Shown piece after piece: positions 11,701 through 20,749 of a stretch of DNA of 64,000 nt. The DNA lies in assembly GCA_037576195.1 (NCBI GenBank), contig CM075102.1, positions 7,936,001 through 8,000,000 of the forward strand. Direction: 5' to 3'. This stretch comes from Phytoseiulus persimilis. Its lineage: Eukaryota; Arthropoda; Arachnida; Mesostigmata; Phytoseiidae. Every line of letters starts with the position of its first letter. Within the stretch, counting starts at the first letter, position 1. The notes under the pieces were generated by a model. The model made no database searches and was not told the origin of the DNA. It worked only from the letters and a program-made list of their open reading frames with translations. The translations under genes were made by a program, and so were the position numbers.

Positions 11701-14700
11701 CAACTCACCTTCAAGATCCCCATGTTCAGGCTCACTGTTAGTTCTACCGCCTGCTTTGCTCCGATCATTCGGTTCTCCTGTCGAGTGACGTATGTCGATA
11801 GTCAGAGAAAACAGCCTCTTCTCCTCCTTCCCTACTCAGTACCTCGCTCATCCCGTAAGATAAGCATGTGGAGTGATGTTACGAAATCTGTCCCGTGGCA
11901 CTCGAGAGAAGCGAACACGCAGTACGAGATAGCGGCTCCTCCGACAGAAATCGGTTTTCCTCACCTCCCTCGACCGCTTGAGCCGATCCGTTGGCCGCTG
12001 CGTCCACTCCTGCGTTTTGGCCTGTCAAGTGACCAGTGTGATTGGATGGATTGAAAAAAATATGAGATCGATCTCGGCTCTCTCGGGCATCGAGCGAACT
12101 CGCCATCATGGGGAGCTATAATCCCGATCGGAGACATGTCAAAATTGGATTCATGCCCAGTCGTCGTGACGCATTTCTCCGAAATGCCTCAGGACAACAG
12201 TATCGAGCGGAATGTTCGCTTCGGCTCACCTTGAGTGCTGGCACTGGCCGTTCCATCTGCTGCTGCGTCGGCTTCAGGGATTCGAATATTCGGCTCTCCT
12301 GTCGATTGGTCGATGTGATTAGTGGAAGAATGGTAGCGTTACCGGAGCTGCGTCTTTGTCAGCCTGGAGGAAGCATGGTGTCCTGAGTGTCGCCGTTCCC
12401 ATCGCTCCGGCACCCCCGTCAGGAGTGGGCCGCTTCCTTGTGCGTATTCTCCCGCACAGGTTGACAGCGCCCTCTCAAACCACGGCTAGAGCTGTTTCTT
12501 ACCTTGATTGGTCGAATCGTCCATGGAATTGCTTGGGACTGCAGCTGAAGAGTCCTGATTTTTGATCAAAGCTGTTGGGCAATCATTGTGATTCGTTAGG
12601 AAAAACACCACTCATGTAGCTACGTTCTCCTCTGTATAAGGCGAGCCCTGCGTTTTGCGCATCGTGATAAGCAGACTGAGAGTCACAGAAACTCCACCGA
12701 TGACGGTTGTACCCTCGTCTCACCTGCGAGAGTCCCGTTGGCCAAAGCAGAGACGATTGCCTCGGCTATCAAGTCGGCTAGCTCTCGGTGTGCTGGGTTG
12801 GCGACATGGGGTTGGCCTGTCGAATCACGAGTCGCTTCGCCTAACCCATCCGCTGCCGCGATAGCTGTTGATTCCCCATCATTCTGCTGTCCTGTCGATT
12901 AAGTGAAACGGTCACTGAGCGAACGAACCATTTGTCGAGCTATGTTCCTGCTAGAGACGGAACTTCGGAATTTCGGTTGACGCATCCTGTTCTGGGGTGA
13001 ACTCCATAAACTGGCCCCAATGAGCGCCTCCCAGTGCAGGGTTACGCGAAGCTCACAGAGAACGGGCATTACTCTCATCTGACCTCGACTACTGGCGTTG
13101 TTCGTTACGCTGGCTTCAGAATCGCTTTCCGCAGGGGCTGATACGCTCTGGTCGGTGGATTGAGCTGTCGAGTGAAAATCGCGATCAAGTCGCCGAACAA
13201 TCGATCTGCACAACATTCAACAGACTGCTCCCTCCGCTGGATCTAACCTTGACTGATTGTGGTGCTCGTCGCGTTACCCCTCGAAATGGCAGAAGCGTTC
13301 TGATAGTTTTGTTGTCCTGAGGATAAGCCAACATCATTAATCAAGCATGAATTATCGTTGATCACGTTGCGACATCTTCTGAGGTCAGTAAGCTTGGTCT
13401 CTTGACAGCCGCTCACAGGAGTGGCTCATTAGAAGTTGACACTGATTGCAGCCTCTGATGCTCATCGGAATTGTCCGATTCGAGTTTGACGTGGCGGGAG
13501 CAGGTTCCTCAAGCATTGTTAGGGTTATAACGTTGACTGTAACTCTCCTGCCGCCTCACCCCGGTAGCTCGAGCTGATCTCTGCGGCAGCTCCAGAACTA
13601 GACGTCGAATAGACGATCACTGAGTGGGGCGAATGATGTGATCAAGGAAAGGAAAACGATCATCGTTGAGCAGAACGTCTCTATTTTCGGTTGCCCAACT
13701 TTTTCGCTCACTGAACGTTCCGGACTCCGAGAGTCCCTTTTTCGAATGAACCCTCAGCACAATGGCTCTTGGCAGCACAAGCTCAGACCTGGGTGACTCC
13801 GCTGAGGAGCAAAGATCGCCTTTGGTCGCGGAAACCGTACACCCGGTGCTACAGAGCATCGGCAAACGTGAATATAGAAAAACTTGTGGAGATAAGACCG
13901 AATGTGATGAGACATTGTTGGTTCAATTGTTGGGCACACTCGTGCCCATTTGTTCGAAGCATGGATTAGAAGTCCCGTCGCGACACAATGCAGCCTCGAT
14001 TGTTTTTTGAGAAGAGCATACATAGAACTGGATAAAGGAATCTCCATCTGAGCGCATGTGTTGTTCAGCTATTCGAACCGATCCCGCCGATTTTCAGGAA
14101 ACTTGATGACAAGACTGAAGCATTGTGCGCGTATTCTCCAAACCGAAACCCAAAGAAATCATGGGCATGCGCGAGTGTCCTACCTCACCTTCATTGTTGC
14201 CATGTATCGTTGCAATTGTTGTGAGGATGACCGGCTGGGTTGTTGTTTCCGGATGTAGTGTCGTTGTGATTGTCGGGGTGGCCACATCGGGCCCTGCGGT
14301 GGTACTCGCCGGTTGGCTCACTTGAAAGCATCCGATGATGCACAGCCGGTTCGCCTCTGTGGGGTGAATGATTTGGAACACCACTCGAGAAGGTACAACA
14401 TGCGATTTGCGGATACGTCTTCCCAGTCCACCGAACGTGCCAGCGGTCCGAGATATCGTCCTGCGCTGAGCCGAATCGTCAGTTTGTCCTAACCGATCGA
14501 TCGAACCTCGAGCGTGCTCGCTTCGCTCGCGCAACCCGGCGCCTGCTTTCCGTTCGCTACGCTTTTTCCTCTAAGTGATAGCGTTGCTGCCCATCCGACT
14601 CATTCGAAGCGCATCGTGTACTCAAAGAGGGAGCGGTCATCTCTCTCTTTATGGCTATCTGAGAAGTGGGACAGAGTCTGACGGCCCCTGGAACTCATGC

Positions 14701-15451
14701 CGATGGTTTCCCGTTGCTGGTTTGATTTGGGGGGTGCGGAATCCGTTTTGAGTTGGATTCGACCTCACGTCATCTCGCCGGAGGAATAGACGGGCTACAC
14801 AACGCAAGACTAGGACGACGAATCATCCGAAACTCTGGGTCCGCGGCGCAAGAGATTGCTCTCCGGATCTTTGGGAGTAAGGAAGTTCCTGAACATGTGG
14901 AGAGTGCCGATCTCCTTCGTCGAAATCTCCGACCGCCCAAACTGGGACTTCCAGCTCTAAACAAACCTAATCCTGCTCTTCTCGGCACGAGCAAGAAAAA
15001 CAAAGCTTGCGACTCTGATGCAGTGCTATCGAATCATGGGACAGGATGAATACGAAAGGACCGAAAATGATACGCCGCTAGAATCAATGCAGCAACTCGG
15101 TATCATCAAGTTCGAGATGACTTATTTCACGAATATTTGCTGAAAACCGTGGGCTGTTGGCTCGACTTCAACATTCCAATGGCAGGATCCCGCTCAACGG
15201 AATGACGCCATCGTGCGATTCGTCGTTCCTGGCCTCGGGGGCCACGTGCCCCCTCCACTTCCAACGAATCGCAGTGACTCACGGTTTCCTGTCGCTCCAG
15301 CAGAAAGCGTCTGCGGGAATCCATGACCTGGCACCAGGATTGAACCAGTATTCATGAGCTGAGGCTGCTCTGCATATCCCATTGCGCAGGGGGTTCCGAG
15401 GAGATACGGCGCAGTCACGTAGAATATTATGCAGAAAGACATGAGTTTCAT
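5596..15451 (-). CDS. Modular secreted-protein gene built from tandem phase-1 mini-exons (gene span)
   Basis: The gene starts with a signal-peptide exon at 15451 and continues leftward through some 20 short exons listed separately. Exons 1-19 sum to 1,420 coding bases and join in a single frame, because exon 1 ends in phase 1 and every later exon has a length divisible by three with both ends in phase 1. The predicted mature protein has three zones: Thr-rich; Asn/Ala/Ser/Gly-rich with repeated N-G-S/T or N-A-S/T sequons; and Gly-rich with the recurring pattern G-K-x-x-G-G-I-x-x-G-(V/I)-H. I see no cysteine in exons 2-19. Many acceptors share the same tcgacag/G sequence, showing that introns were copied with the exons. 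The 3' end is uncertain: exon 20 has an in-frame stop, while further in-phase exons lie at 6060-6146 and 5929-5955. Function is unknown; a secreted structural, mucin-like or cement/silk-like protein is a guess. The family was not recognised. Confidence 0.6.
5929..5955 (-). CDS. Possible 27-nt modular exon
   Basis: Acceptor gatgcatcag and donor gaac/gtgagg flank 27 nt that read DSRLGISE in phase 1. It preserves the phase-1 symmetry but is short, so chance is not excluded. Confidence 0.3.
6060..6146 (-). CDS. Possible modular exon downstream of exon 20
   Basis: An 87-nt phase 1-1 exon with an excellent acceptor (gttttgtttcctag) and donor catg/gtgagg. In phase 1 it reads GGSVLCGLGSIDRGVARGKE, Gly-rich like the upstream modules but with a Cys. 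Phase 0 is also open, so membership in this gene is an inference. Confidence 0.45.
6150..7149. other. Region without a supported exon
   Basis: On the minus strand a frame at 6497-6685 ending NIQLLSLGVAPQIFEGITLL looks coding but lacks clear donor and acceptor sites. A donor (agag/gtaagg) near 6995 has no convincing exon in the expected phase. Nothing else is supported. Confidence 0.4.
7150..7206 (-). other. Module-like exon 20 with an in-frame stop
   Basis: The standard acceptor (ctcgacag) and a strong donor (caag/gtgagt) flank 57 nt. In the phase used by all other modules the third codon is TAG; after it the reading NSSKRAANTEHNAGHQG still looks like a module. This is either the true C-terminus, giving a protein of about 475 residues, or a decayed module that is skipped. 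Confidence 0.5.
7514..7570 (-). CDS. Modular gene exon 19
   Basis: A 57-nt phase 1-1 exon with acceptor gttcgtcag and donor agag/gtgaga. It reads GKLSHRKHASNGTSGTNSRG. It keeps the G-K-L opening of the Gly-rich copies, but the rest is more basic and Ser/Thr/Asn-rich. Confidence 0.55.
7867..7944 (-). CDS. Modular gene exon 18: Gly-rich module
   Basis: A 78-nt phase 1-1 exon with acceptor actccacag and donor tcag/gtgaga. It reads GKLGGGISGGITVGAHGKTG. Confidence 0.7.
8084..8149 (-). CDS. Modular gene exon 17: Gly-rich module
   Basis: A 66-nt phase 1-1 exon with acceptor tctcggcag and donor ttag/gtgagg. It reads GKAGGGIGVGIHGGALRGPG. Confidence 0.7.
8305..8319 (-). CDS. Modular gene exon 16: 15-nt micro-exon
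   Basis: Fifteen bases between acceptor tatcgaacag and donor tcag/gttaga. They encode GKGGSG once the split first codon is included. The ends match the start and end of neighbouring Gly-rich exons, as if the middle of a full module had been deleted while both splice sites and the frame survived. Whether it is spliced in is unknown. Confidence 0.4.
8447..8512 (-). CDS. Modular gene exon 15: Gly-rich module
   Basis: A 66-nt phase 1-1 exon with acceptor gtccacag and donor tcag/gtgaga. It reads GKVEGGIGEGVHGEAEGDIE and is the closest copy of exon 13. Confidence 0.7.
8709..8780 (-). CDS. Modular gene exon 14: Gly-rich module
   Basis: A 72-nt phase 1-1 exon with acceptor ctcgacag and donor ttgg/gtaagg. 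It reads GEVDSGIVGGGVHGTATGGA. A run of ten G on the coding strand could be slippage-prone. Confidence 0.7.
8959..9024 (-). CDS. Modular gene exon 13: Gly-rich module
   Basis: A 66-nt phase 1-1 exon with acceptor aaactcttcag and donor tcag/gtgaga. It reads GKVEGGIAVGVHDESDRGID, the first of the Gly-rich copies with the G-K-x-x-G-G-I-x-x-G-V-H pattern. Confidence 0.7.
9670..9711 (-). CDS. Modular gene exon 12
   Basis: A 42-nt phase 1-1 exon with acceptor tgcactccag and donor gcag/gtgaga. It reads GENVAETDGTLDGAG. Confidence 0.55.
9809..9856 (-). CDS. Modular gene exon 11
   Basis: A 48-nt phase 1-1 exon with acceptor ctcgacag and donor gatg/gtaatt. It reads GEPDGGAQAGSNGTADG and carries an NGT sequon. 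Confidence 0.6.
9953..10892. mobile_element. 940-bp non-autonomous element inside an intron of the modular gene
   Basis: The left end GTTCGAGCTAGGCTTCGC (9953-9970) and the reverse complement of the right end (10875-10892) match at 17 of 18 positions. Subterminal sequence at both sides is packed with AACCGC/GCGGTT words (about 9970-10075 and 10750-10870). No transposase frame is visible. No clear target-site duplication was found; hAT-like is possible from the subterminal GCGGTT style, but this is unproven. It separates modular exons 10 and 11. Confidence 0.6.
11709..11777 (-). CDS. Modular gene exon 10
   Basis: A 69-nt phase 1-1 exon with acceptor ctcgacag and donor gaag/gtgagt. It reads GEPNDRSKAGGRTNSEPEHG. 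Confidence 0.65.
11965..12021 (-). CDS. Modular gene exon 9
   Basis: A 57-nt phase 1-1 exon with acceptor acttgacag and donor ggag/gtgagg. It reads GQNAGVDAAANGSAQAVEGG and carries an NGS sequon. Confidence 0.65.
12230..12298 (-). CDS. Modular gene exon 8
   Basis: A 69-nt phase 1-1 exon with acceptor atcgacag and donor caag/gtgagc. It reads GEPNIRIPEADAAADGTAS. The opening G-E-P-N is shared with exon 10 and, as G-E-P-D, with exon 11. Confidence 0.65.
12503..12538 (-). CDS. Modular gene exon 7: 36-nt exon
   Basis: A phase 1-1 exon between acceptor cagctgcag and donor caag/gtaaga. It encodes only VPSNSMDDSTNQG once the shared first codon is included. Confidence 0.5.
12724..12891 (-). CDS. Modular gene exon 6: double-length module
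   Basis: A 168-nt phase 1-1 exon, the longest internal one. It begins QQNDGESTAIAAADGLGEA and ends with an amphipathic helix, ELADLIAEAIVSALANGTLA, which carries an NGT sequon. An internal acceptor-like tcgacag/GC lies near 12826-12834, so this looks like two modules joined by turning a former intron into coding sequence. The frame is open throughout. Confidence 0.6.
13084..13164 (-). CDS. Modular gene exon 5
   Basis: An 81-nt phase 1-1 exon with acceptor cactcgacag and a weaker donor (gtcaga). It contains STDQSVSAPAESDSEAS, an acidic Ser-rich stretch. Confidence 0.55.
13248..13316 (-). CDS. Modular gene exon 4
   Basis: A 69-nt phase 1-1 exon with acceptor cttatcctcag and donor caag/gttaga. 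It reads QQNYQNASAISRGNATSTTI and carries two N-glycosylation sequons (NAS, NAT). Confidence 0.6.
13560..13619 (-). CDS. Modular gene exon 3
   Basis: A 60-nt phase 1-1 exon with acceptor cgccccactcag and donor gtgagg. It reads YSTSSSGAAAEISSSYRG. Alternative acceptors inside the exon would shorten it but keep the phase. Confidence 0.5.
14189..14320 (-). CDS. Modular gene exon 2: Thr-rich module
   Basis: A 132-nt phase 1-1 exon between acceptor gctttcaag and donor gaag/gtgagg. It contains TPTITTTLHPETTTQP, a mucin-like stretch likely to be O-glycosylated if secreted. Confidence 0.65.
14330..15275. other. Long first intron of the modular gene, nothing else identified
   Basis: No phase-1 module with good splice sites was found between exons 1 and 2. 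Opposed open frames at 14753-15049 (+) and 14770-15003 (-) have no splice context or recognisable product. Confidence 0.4.
15283..15451 (-). CDS. Modular gene exon 1: start codon and signal peptide
   Basis: The exon opens with MKLMSFCIIFYVTAPYLLG, a classic signal peptide with a probable cleavage after ...CAMG. The 169-nt exon ends at a strong donor (aaacc/gtgagt), leaving phase 1, which matches all downstream modules. The start is chosen because it is the first ATG of the frame and directly precedes the hydrophobic stretch. Confidence 0.65.
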
Positions 15452-15459
15452 CTCGTCGA

Positions 15460-16230
15460 GTGGGACCGAACGAGCACAGTCGCTGAGAGGAACTTTGGAA
15501 TCACGAAATATCAGGCTTCAAGAGTTTAGTTGATCTCTGAACTCTGACTTCTGGCAACTCGTGAATCCGAAGCTGAATCCTGAACGTCACTTCTGAGTTT
15601 ATGTGACAGTCTGTCTGATAAGTTTGCGGTCACACAATCCGCTAGAAAACGACTGCCATCTGATTGTTTACGTATTCATCGCTCTCGAGCGACCCGTTCT
15701 GTTATGGATCGATGCCTCGAAAGCAGAATCTTCTCCCGATTGGCGAAAAGTTGGCGAACGGTGAAAAGGAAGACATCGTGAGCTGACTCCCAGCACTTCT
15801 TTGCTTTCCCGCTTCTTTGATTTCCAGCTCCCAAGCTCTCTCGAAATGGAACGACACTCTACCGTTCGATCAGGTTCGAACAATCATGTGATCATGATTG
15901 CGGGATCGGAGCTGAAATGCCAGAACCCTGATACTCGCGGAGTCTATTCATTCTGCGATGGGCTCTGAGAACGTTTCCAACCTAATTGAAACCATGGAAA
16001 GCGACGAATCTTCAGCTTGGAGAACTTGAGCAAAGAGGTTAGGTTCGCCTACGCAACGACAACGACTGTTACGATGATCAACATGACTTCCGCAAGGATG
16101 AAAGTGGTGCACTGGAAAACTTCGCCCGAATGCTCGTTTTTGGCCATACGTCATTGTGGATCAATTTGTCTGACTGAGCCTTAGAACCGATAGTGCTGCA
16201 GGCGCAGATTATGTAAAAGACTCATCTGAA
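15460..16230. other. Upstream region of the modular gene
   Basis: This holds the presumed promoter of the modular gene, read leftward. I see no convincing TATA box. Small minus-strand frames at 15668-15883 and 15948-16154 lack supported splice sites. Confidence 0.3.
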
Positions 16231-16236
16231 ACTCAC

Positions 16237-16390
16237 CTCCCAGGAAAAATATCTTTTAGGAGCTCGATTCGAGCCAGAAGTCGGAGAGCAGCTGTGGCGC
16301 TGTATTTCAAACGTCGCTGCGCCAATGCTGTGCTCGCACAACTCCTCTGACCGCCATTAGTTTTCGGGTGTGAAGGTCCTCGATAAACCT
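16237..16390 (-). CDS. Internal exon of an unrecognised gene
   Basis: This exon follows a superb acceptor (cttttttcttctcctcgaag) and ends at donor ggag/gtgagt. It is 154 nt, phase 1 to 2, and open throughout. The end, TAALRLLARIELLKDIFPG, is a likely amphipathic helix. No family was recognised. It lies about 0.8 kb upstream of the modular gene on the same strand. Confidence 0.45.
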
Positions 16391-16578
16391 CTTCGAGGAG
16401 AAGAAAAAAGAGGCTGAGAGTTTGTCTTTCCCGGATCTGTATGCGCGATTTTCTCGACCCAGGAGCTACGATGGGTGTTACAAGGATCCAAGAGGCCTCT
16501 ACGGACACCGAGGGACCGCGACCGGAAATTGAACTCTCATCGAGTTGGCCAACACCAAACTCCAGCCACCGTGGTGCA

Positions 16579-16671
16579 CTATGATATATCGCATCGCTTC
16601 CGCTGATCGACAGCTTCAGGGAGCAGTGGTGGCATATAGCCAGGCTGTGAGGGAAAAGACGAAGTAACGGG
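16579..16671 (-). CDS. Candidate terminal exon of an unrecognised gene
   Basis: Acceptor gaaattctcttgcag is followed by 31 codons in phase 0 to TAG. It reads VTSSFPSQPGYMPPLLPEAV and ends in a basic tail. Another frame is open across the same bases, so the phase is uncertain. Confidence 0.35.
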   Translation of the reverse strand, partial: PVTSSFPSQPGYMPPLLPEAVDQRKRCDIS

Positions 16672-16914
16672 CTGCAAGAGAATTTCATAGAGAAGCATAC
16701 ACCCGGGACACCATGGGAAAACTCCGAACCTAACCGCGGCTCCCTTATTGCGACACCGATGTTCGACGAGGCTACATTCATGAGCATGGAAACCTGACCT
16801 CTCGCGTACTCTAGCAGTTCCTGCGTCAGGTCCGATCATTGTTTCGGGAGTCCTTTGAGGACCGGGGTACAGACAGACAAACAGGCGCTGGATACTTGTC
16901 TCCATAAAACTTAC

Positions 16915-17000
16915 ACAGTGGTTCTTCGAGTTTTCTACCGGACCGTCAGAGGTAAAACCTGCGACTCGCGCTCCCACTTCCATCATAAGGGAACGTGAAC
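16915..17000 (-). CDS. Internal exon of an unrecognised gene
   Basis: An 86-nt exon between acceptor ctgcattgccag and donor ctgt/gtaagt. In phase 1 to 0 it reads SRSLMMEVGARVAGFTSDG followed by PVENSKNHC. A phase-0 frame about 120 bp downstream (VSMLMNVASSNIGVAIREP) follows a cag acceptor and could be the next exon. Confidence 0.4.
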
Positions 17001-17385
17001 CTGGCAATGCAGATATGCAGCATTCAGGGCGCGAAAGGCTTATACTCAAGCAGGGAGGGATTTCGTTCTTCGGTGACTTTCGCCAGCGGTCCATGTCCTC
17101 ACAGAGCCAGGAAGCTCTCAGGTAGACGGCAATCGACATCACCGCCGGCCCAGACTGCGGGACAGCAAAAGACAAGGTCTCCAAAATCGACCGCATCAAC
17201 GGGCGTCGAAAATCTGTAGCAGAAGTTCCCGGATTAGTGTTCCTCAACAATGGCGAAAAACGTACATTCAGCCGGTTGGTCAGCCGAAGGGATCTTGTTG
17301 GCGGCCGCGCGTACTCACTGTGTCACTGTTCAGGCTCTTCACGCACTGCGCTCTGTAGATCCAACAGGCGACTCGTGAGAATAAA

Positions 17386-18378
17386 TCACTCGGCAGTGAC
17401 ATATTCGATGCGAACCCTACTGTTACCGGCGTTTGCGTTTCCGCTCTTGTTTCTCTCAGATCCGGTGCGGGGAAGTGTGTCGGTCACCGCGCCGAATATC
17501 TTCGAGAAGCGTTGGATTTTGGGATCCGTGTCTCCGAAAATGGATGGTGCTCGATGCATGAGGGAGAAACCTTGTTGCATCTCCCTCAAACTCCGTGGTC
17601 GAATTTCCTCGTCCTCTCCCGTGTCGTTGCTCATGGGTCCTTCGTTACGCAGCCTCGACAACGCTTTGTTCGAACGAAGATCCTCAGTGAGGTCACAGAG
17701 AGACACGGAATATCCTCCTTCCAGCTCTAAATGGAGGTTCTCGCTCAGTCTGCACTGATTGTATCCTAGCCGCAACGATCTTCAGCAACTATCACGTACT
17801 GAAGCTACATCCGGAGCCCTACTACTTGCTGAGAGGTGCAGCGTAAATAGTGACAGCCTCGTTGAGATTGAGGCTTTCGGGTTGTCCAGGGGAATAGGCC
17901 AGAACTCGCAGAGGAAGGGTCTCTCCTCTTTTCCTCCGGGTATCAGCCACTTCCCCATACTTCCGCTTGAGGTCTTCGATTAGGGTAGCCGCTTCTCCTG
18001 AATGAGAGCGGCGTTCAGAAAAACACGGTTCCGGGAAGCGGTTTGTTTCCAGAGATACAGAAGATTCCCCACTTCGTGGAAAATCGGCCTGCGTTTCTTG
18101 CTGATGATACACTGATTCAGGACAGGCGTGTTTCGTTCCAGATGGTTCAAGATACGTTGCTTGATAGATGGATTCTCTCCGTTTACGATTGTAGGACCAG
18201 TCGTTCGACGGAGTTTGAGGCAGTTGGCAACAGCTGCAACTGTTTCGTCCTTGTCATGCAGATCAAGTACGGCCCATTTCTCTCCCAGGCTCAACGTTGT
18301 CTCCTCCCTCGGGGCTTCCGAGGTTTCGCCAGCTCCCGGCTGGGAAGGCACAATCCTTGCTCTCTCTTGACCAGTCAC
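17386..18378 (-). pseudogene. Tigger/pogo-type transposase remnant lacking its catalytic core
   Basis: The N-terminal frame has LGEKWAVLDLHDKDETVAAV and later KKRRPIFHEVGNLLYLWKQ and NAALIQEK. These are the two helix-turn-helix (CENP-B/jerky-like DNA-binding) regions typical of Tigger transposases. At about 17990 a one-base loss shifts the frame, after which ATLIEDLKRKYGE continues the usual QEKA..L..DLK pattern. A further shift gives a degraded ASSGLF in place of the usual ASxGWF. Then the DDE catalytic domain is missing: the next recognisable part (17386-17775), with REMQQGFSLMHRAPSIFGDT and DPKIQRFSKI, resembles the C-terminal tail of these proteins. So the copy is broken by at least two frameshifts and a large internal deletion. 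Family assignment is from memory of the motifs, not a search. Confidence 0.7.
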
Positions 18379-19174
18379 CGTTTCCCATCTCCAACTCCAT
18401 TACCTTTAACTTCCAAACAGATCCCTTTGATTGTTGTCTCGTCGATCTGATAGTTCGGATTCTTCGGCCTTGTGAAGCACGAACAGCTATCGATAACTCT
18501 GTTCATGAACGGTGCGGTTTCCGCAATGAGAAATCAGTGCGATAAATCTGCGCTCCGTTACAGATGACCATGAATTCGAAGTGGAACATTCACCAAATCG
18601 ACCGTCAAGGCGCGTTAAGGGCGAGTTCAACTGCGGGATTCAACGAGAAGGCTCGATCTCTCATGATTGGAATTGCCCGAAAGAGGAGCGATGAAAGTCC
18701 GAAAACGACGTAAGTCGAAGGACCACTACATCTACATTGATAAGAGCTGAGCGCAGAAGAACCGGTGATTAGCGAGCTGTTCAAACAAAAAATCAACCCG
18801 TGGACACATACAATGAGGAGCGAAATTTGTGGGGCGAAAATCTGAGTCATCGGATGCGCAAAACAGTCTGTATTTGTGTCCAATCAGGGGCGGACTTCTG
18901 ATCATGGAAAACGGAACTCGCCCCCGGAGACTTGGAGACAAGATTTTTTATAGGGAAAGCGAGATTCATAACCAATCCGAAATAGAGTCGTTCGCTCAAG
19001 TAACTGCTCCTATGAGCGGATTGTCCAAGGCGGGATCTTCTTCACTCCTGAAGAGCTCTGAGTAATATGCTCCGCCGTCAGCTGTTAGAGACGCGGGATC
19101 TGAATGAAATGAGCTACGTTCGTTGTTGTGGATTCAACCATCTCCATGGAATCCGTTTACGGGTTTGTTTGGAT

Positions 19175-19270
19175 TCAGTTTGGCTGATACTGGCCTACTG
19201 GGTATTGCAGGATACCGAAACTGTTGTGAGCCCTCGGAACAGCTGCGGCGTAAAAGAGCTGCTTGTCGTC
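19175..19270 (-). CDS. Candidate terminal exon of an unrecognised gene
   Basis: Acceptor gattttctgtggggag is followed by 32 codons in phase 0 to TGA. It begins DDKQLFYAAAVPRAHNSFG. It is protein-like but short, with no family match. Confidence 0.3.
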   Translation of the reverse strand, partial: DDKQLFYAAAVPRAHNSFGILQYPVGQYQPN

Positions 19271-20002
19271 CTCCCCACAGAAAATCGATCGGTTCAGCGG
19301 AAAAAATAGGCTTAAGGATTCGAAAGCGCGAGTTGATGTATCTTCTCTTACTTTTCGAGCTGATAGGAGAATCCGAGGTCCGTTCCAGGCAGTGCGCACG
19401 CGTTTTAGGGAGTTTGTTCAACTTTGAAACTGCCGCCACACCATCTAAGACCTTGACCCGCCTAATTTCGATGATCCTTCCTCTTCATACTGTTTTCCTT
19501 CGATTCTGCTCTCATTTTCTAATCCAAGATAGCTGCCTTTTCCCAGAGCATAATCTCTTTAAAGATTATCATCGCTCCAAATTCAGATGAGGTAAAGATA
19601 CCAGGCGTGAGCGGCCTTCAATCTCATAATTCAGAATTATCGATAAACTCTTTCACAGTGCTCCCCATGCTACTGTGCATTTGCTTCCGTGGATGTTATT
19701 TGAATCGATTAAGATCTCAGGGATCGCTTCCGCGGCTTGCGGAATGTAGGCGGGAGAGGTAGCTTGATCGAGATCTCAAACGGACGACGATTCGGAGAGA
19801 TGGGCAGCAAATTCACTAAGCGATAGATGATTGAAATTTATCGCCAGAGTCATTGGATCTACTGCTCGAGTCTTCCTTCACGCTGATGACCGGCGCTTCG
19901 TCTTCTTGAACAACTTTAATGATCTCTTTTGGGAGCATTTCGTCGTGTTCGCAGCAGTCCAATGCGAGAGTGAATTTCCCCTCCTTCCTCTTATCCTCGA
20001 TT

Positions 20003-20190
20003 CTAACTTGGAGTCTTAAACGCTATTTCGGGTTGGAAGTCGGGGACTGATGAGTTGAAATCCATCGGAGTGCACGTGGTTAAGGAAATGAGATCGATGT
20101 CCAAGACCGAATCGAGGTGTGGAGGCTGAACTGGATAAGGCTTAGTGCTTCGGACGTTAGGACATGACTCGGATTCGCTCAGTTCTGACA
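20003..20190 (-). CDS. Candidate terminal exon of an unrecognised gene
   Basis: Acceptor ggctaatcag is followed by a phase-1 frame of 62 codons including the stop. It begins SELSESESCPNVRSTKPYPV and ends in QPEIAFKTPS. Acidic, Ser/Pro-rich, probably disordered. Confidence 0.4.
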
Positions 20191-20330
20191 CTGATTAGCC
20201 TCTATGAATGTGGTTTCCCTCATTTCTTTGAGCGGGGGATCGATAAGTGGAGATCGCGACCCGTGTTGAAATGTGTTTCTCCCGCGTCGGGCACACAGGA
20301 GAATGAGGCCGAAGCGGCGGCATGGAGGAC

Positions 20331-20749
20331 CTGAAGAAAGATTCGTAATAAATCTTGTCCCTAATAACAATGTGATACTCAACGCTGTCGACCGGATTGA
20401 TGATAATTGATGTTCGCGGTCGAAAATTGTGTTTGAAAAACTGCTTTCCGTCGGTTTGGAATTCGGATGTGAAGTCCAGAATAAAATCGGCAGCGTCGAC
20501 GCCGGTGCCGCTGCCGCCGTCGCTGTCGGAGAGAAAAATACGGAGAAGAGGAGCCATCGAATTCTGGACCACAACGTACTTGTTGTCGAGTCGGCTCCAG
20601 TGCGACCAGTTGTCGAAAACACCCCTCAGGGCTACCCTTTTAGCGTAGCCATCCAACCAGCCAGATAGCCGACTCACGCCCACTGCCCACCATTCCATTA
20701 CAGGAACCCGTGGCTGCGTAGATGACGTGCACGAATCAACCGTATACAT
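20331..20749 (-). CDS. Large exon of an unrecognised gene
   Basis: Open for about 140 codons and strongly protein-like: FDNWSHWSRLDNKYVVVQNS, then a Gly/Asp linker DSDGGSGTGVDAADF, then FRPRTSIIINPVDSVEYHIV. A donor ttcag/gtcctc lies at the left end. A gtgagt site near 20678 could be a real donor, but the frame continues through it. It probably belongs with the exon at 20003-20190, although I could not find a donor giving the right phase. No known domain was recognised. Confidence 0.45.

Noticed and set aside
13381..13500. Possible extra module between exons 3 and 4
   Set aside because: The only frames with a usable acceptor contain a stop or do not resemble the other modules.
17237..17758. 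Plus-strand frame of 173 codons opposite the Tigger remnant
   Set aside because: It is the antisense shadow of the transposase tail; the minus strand carries the recognisable motifs.
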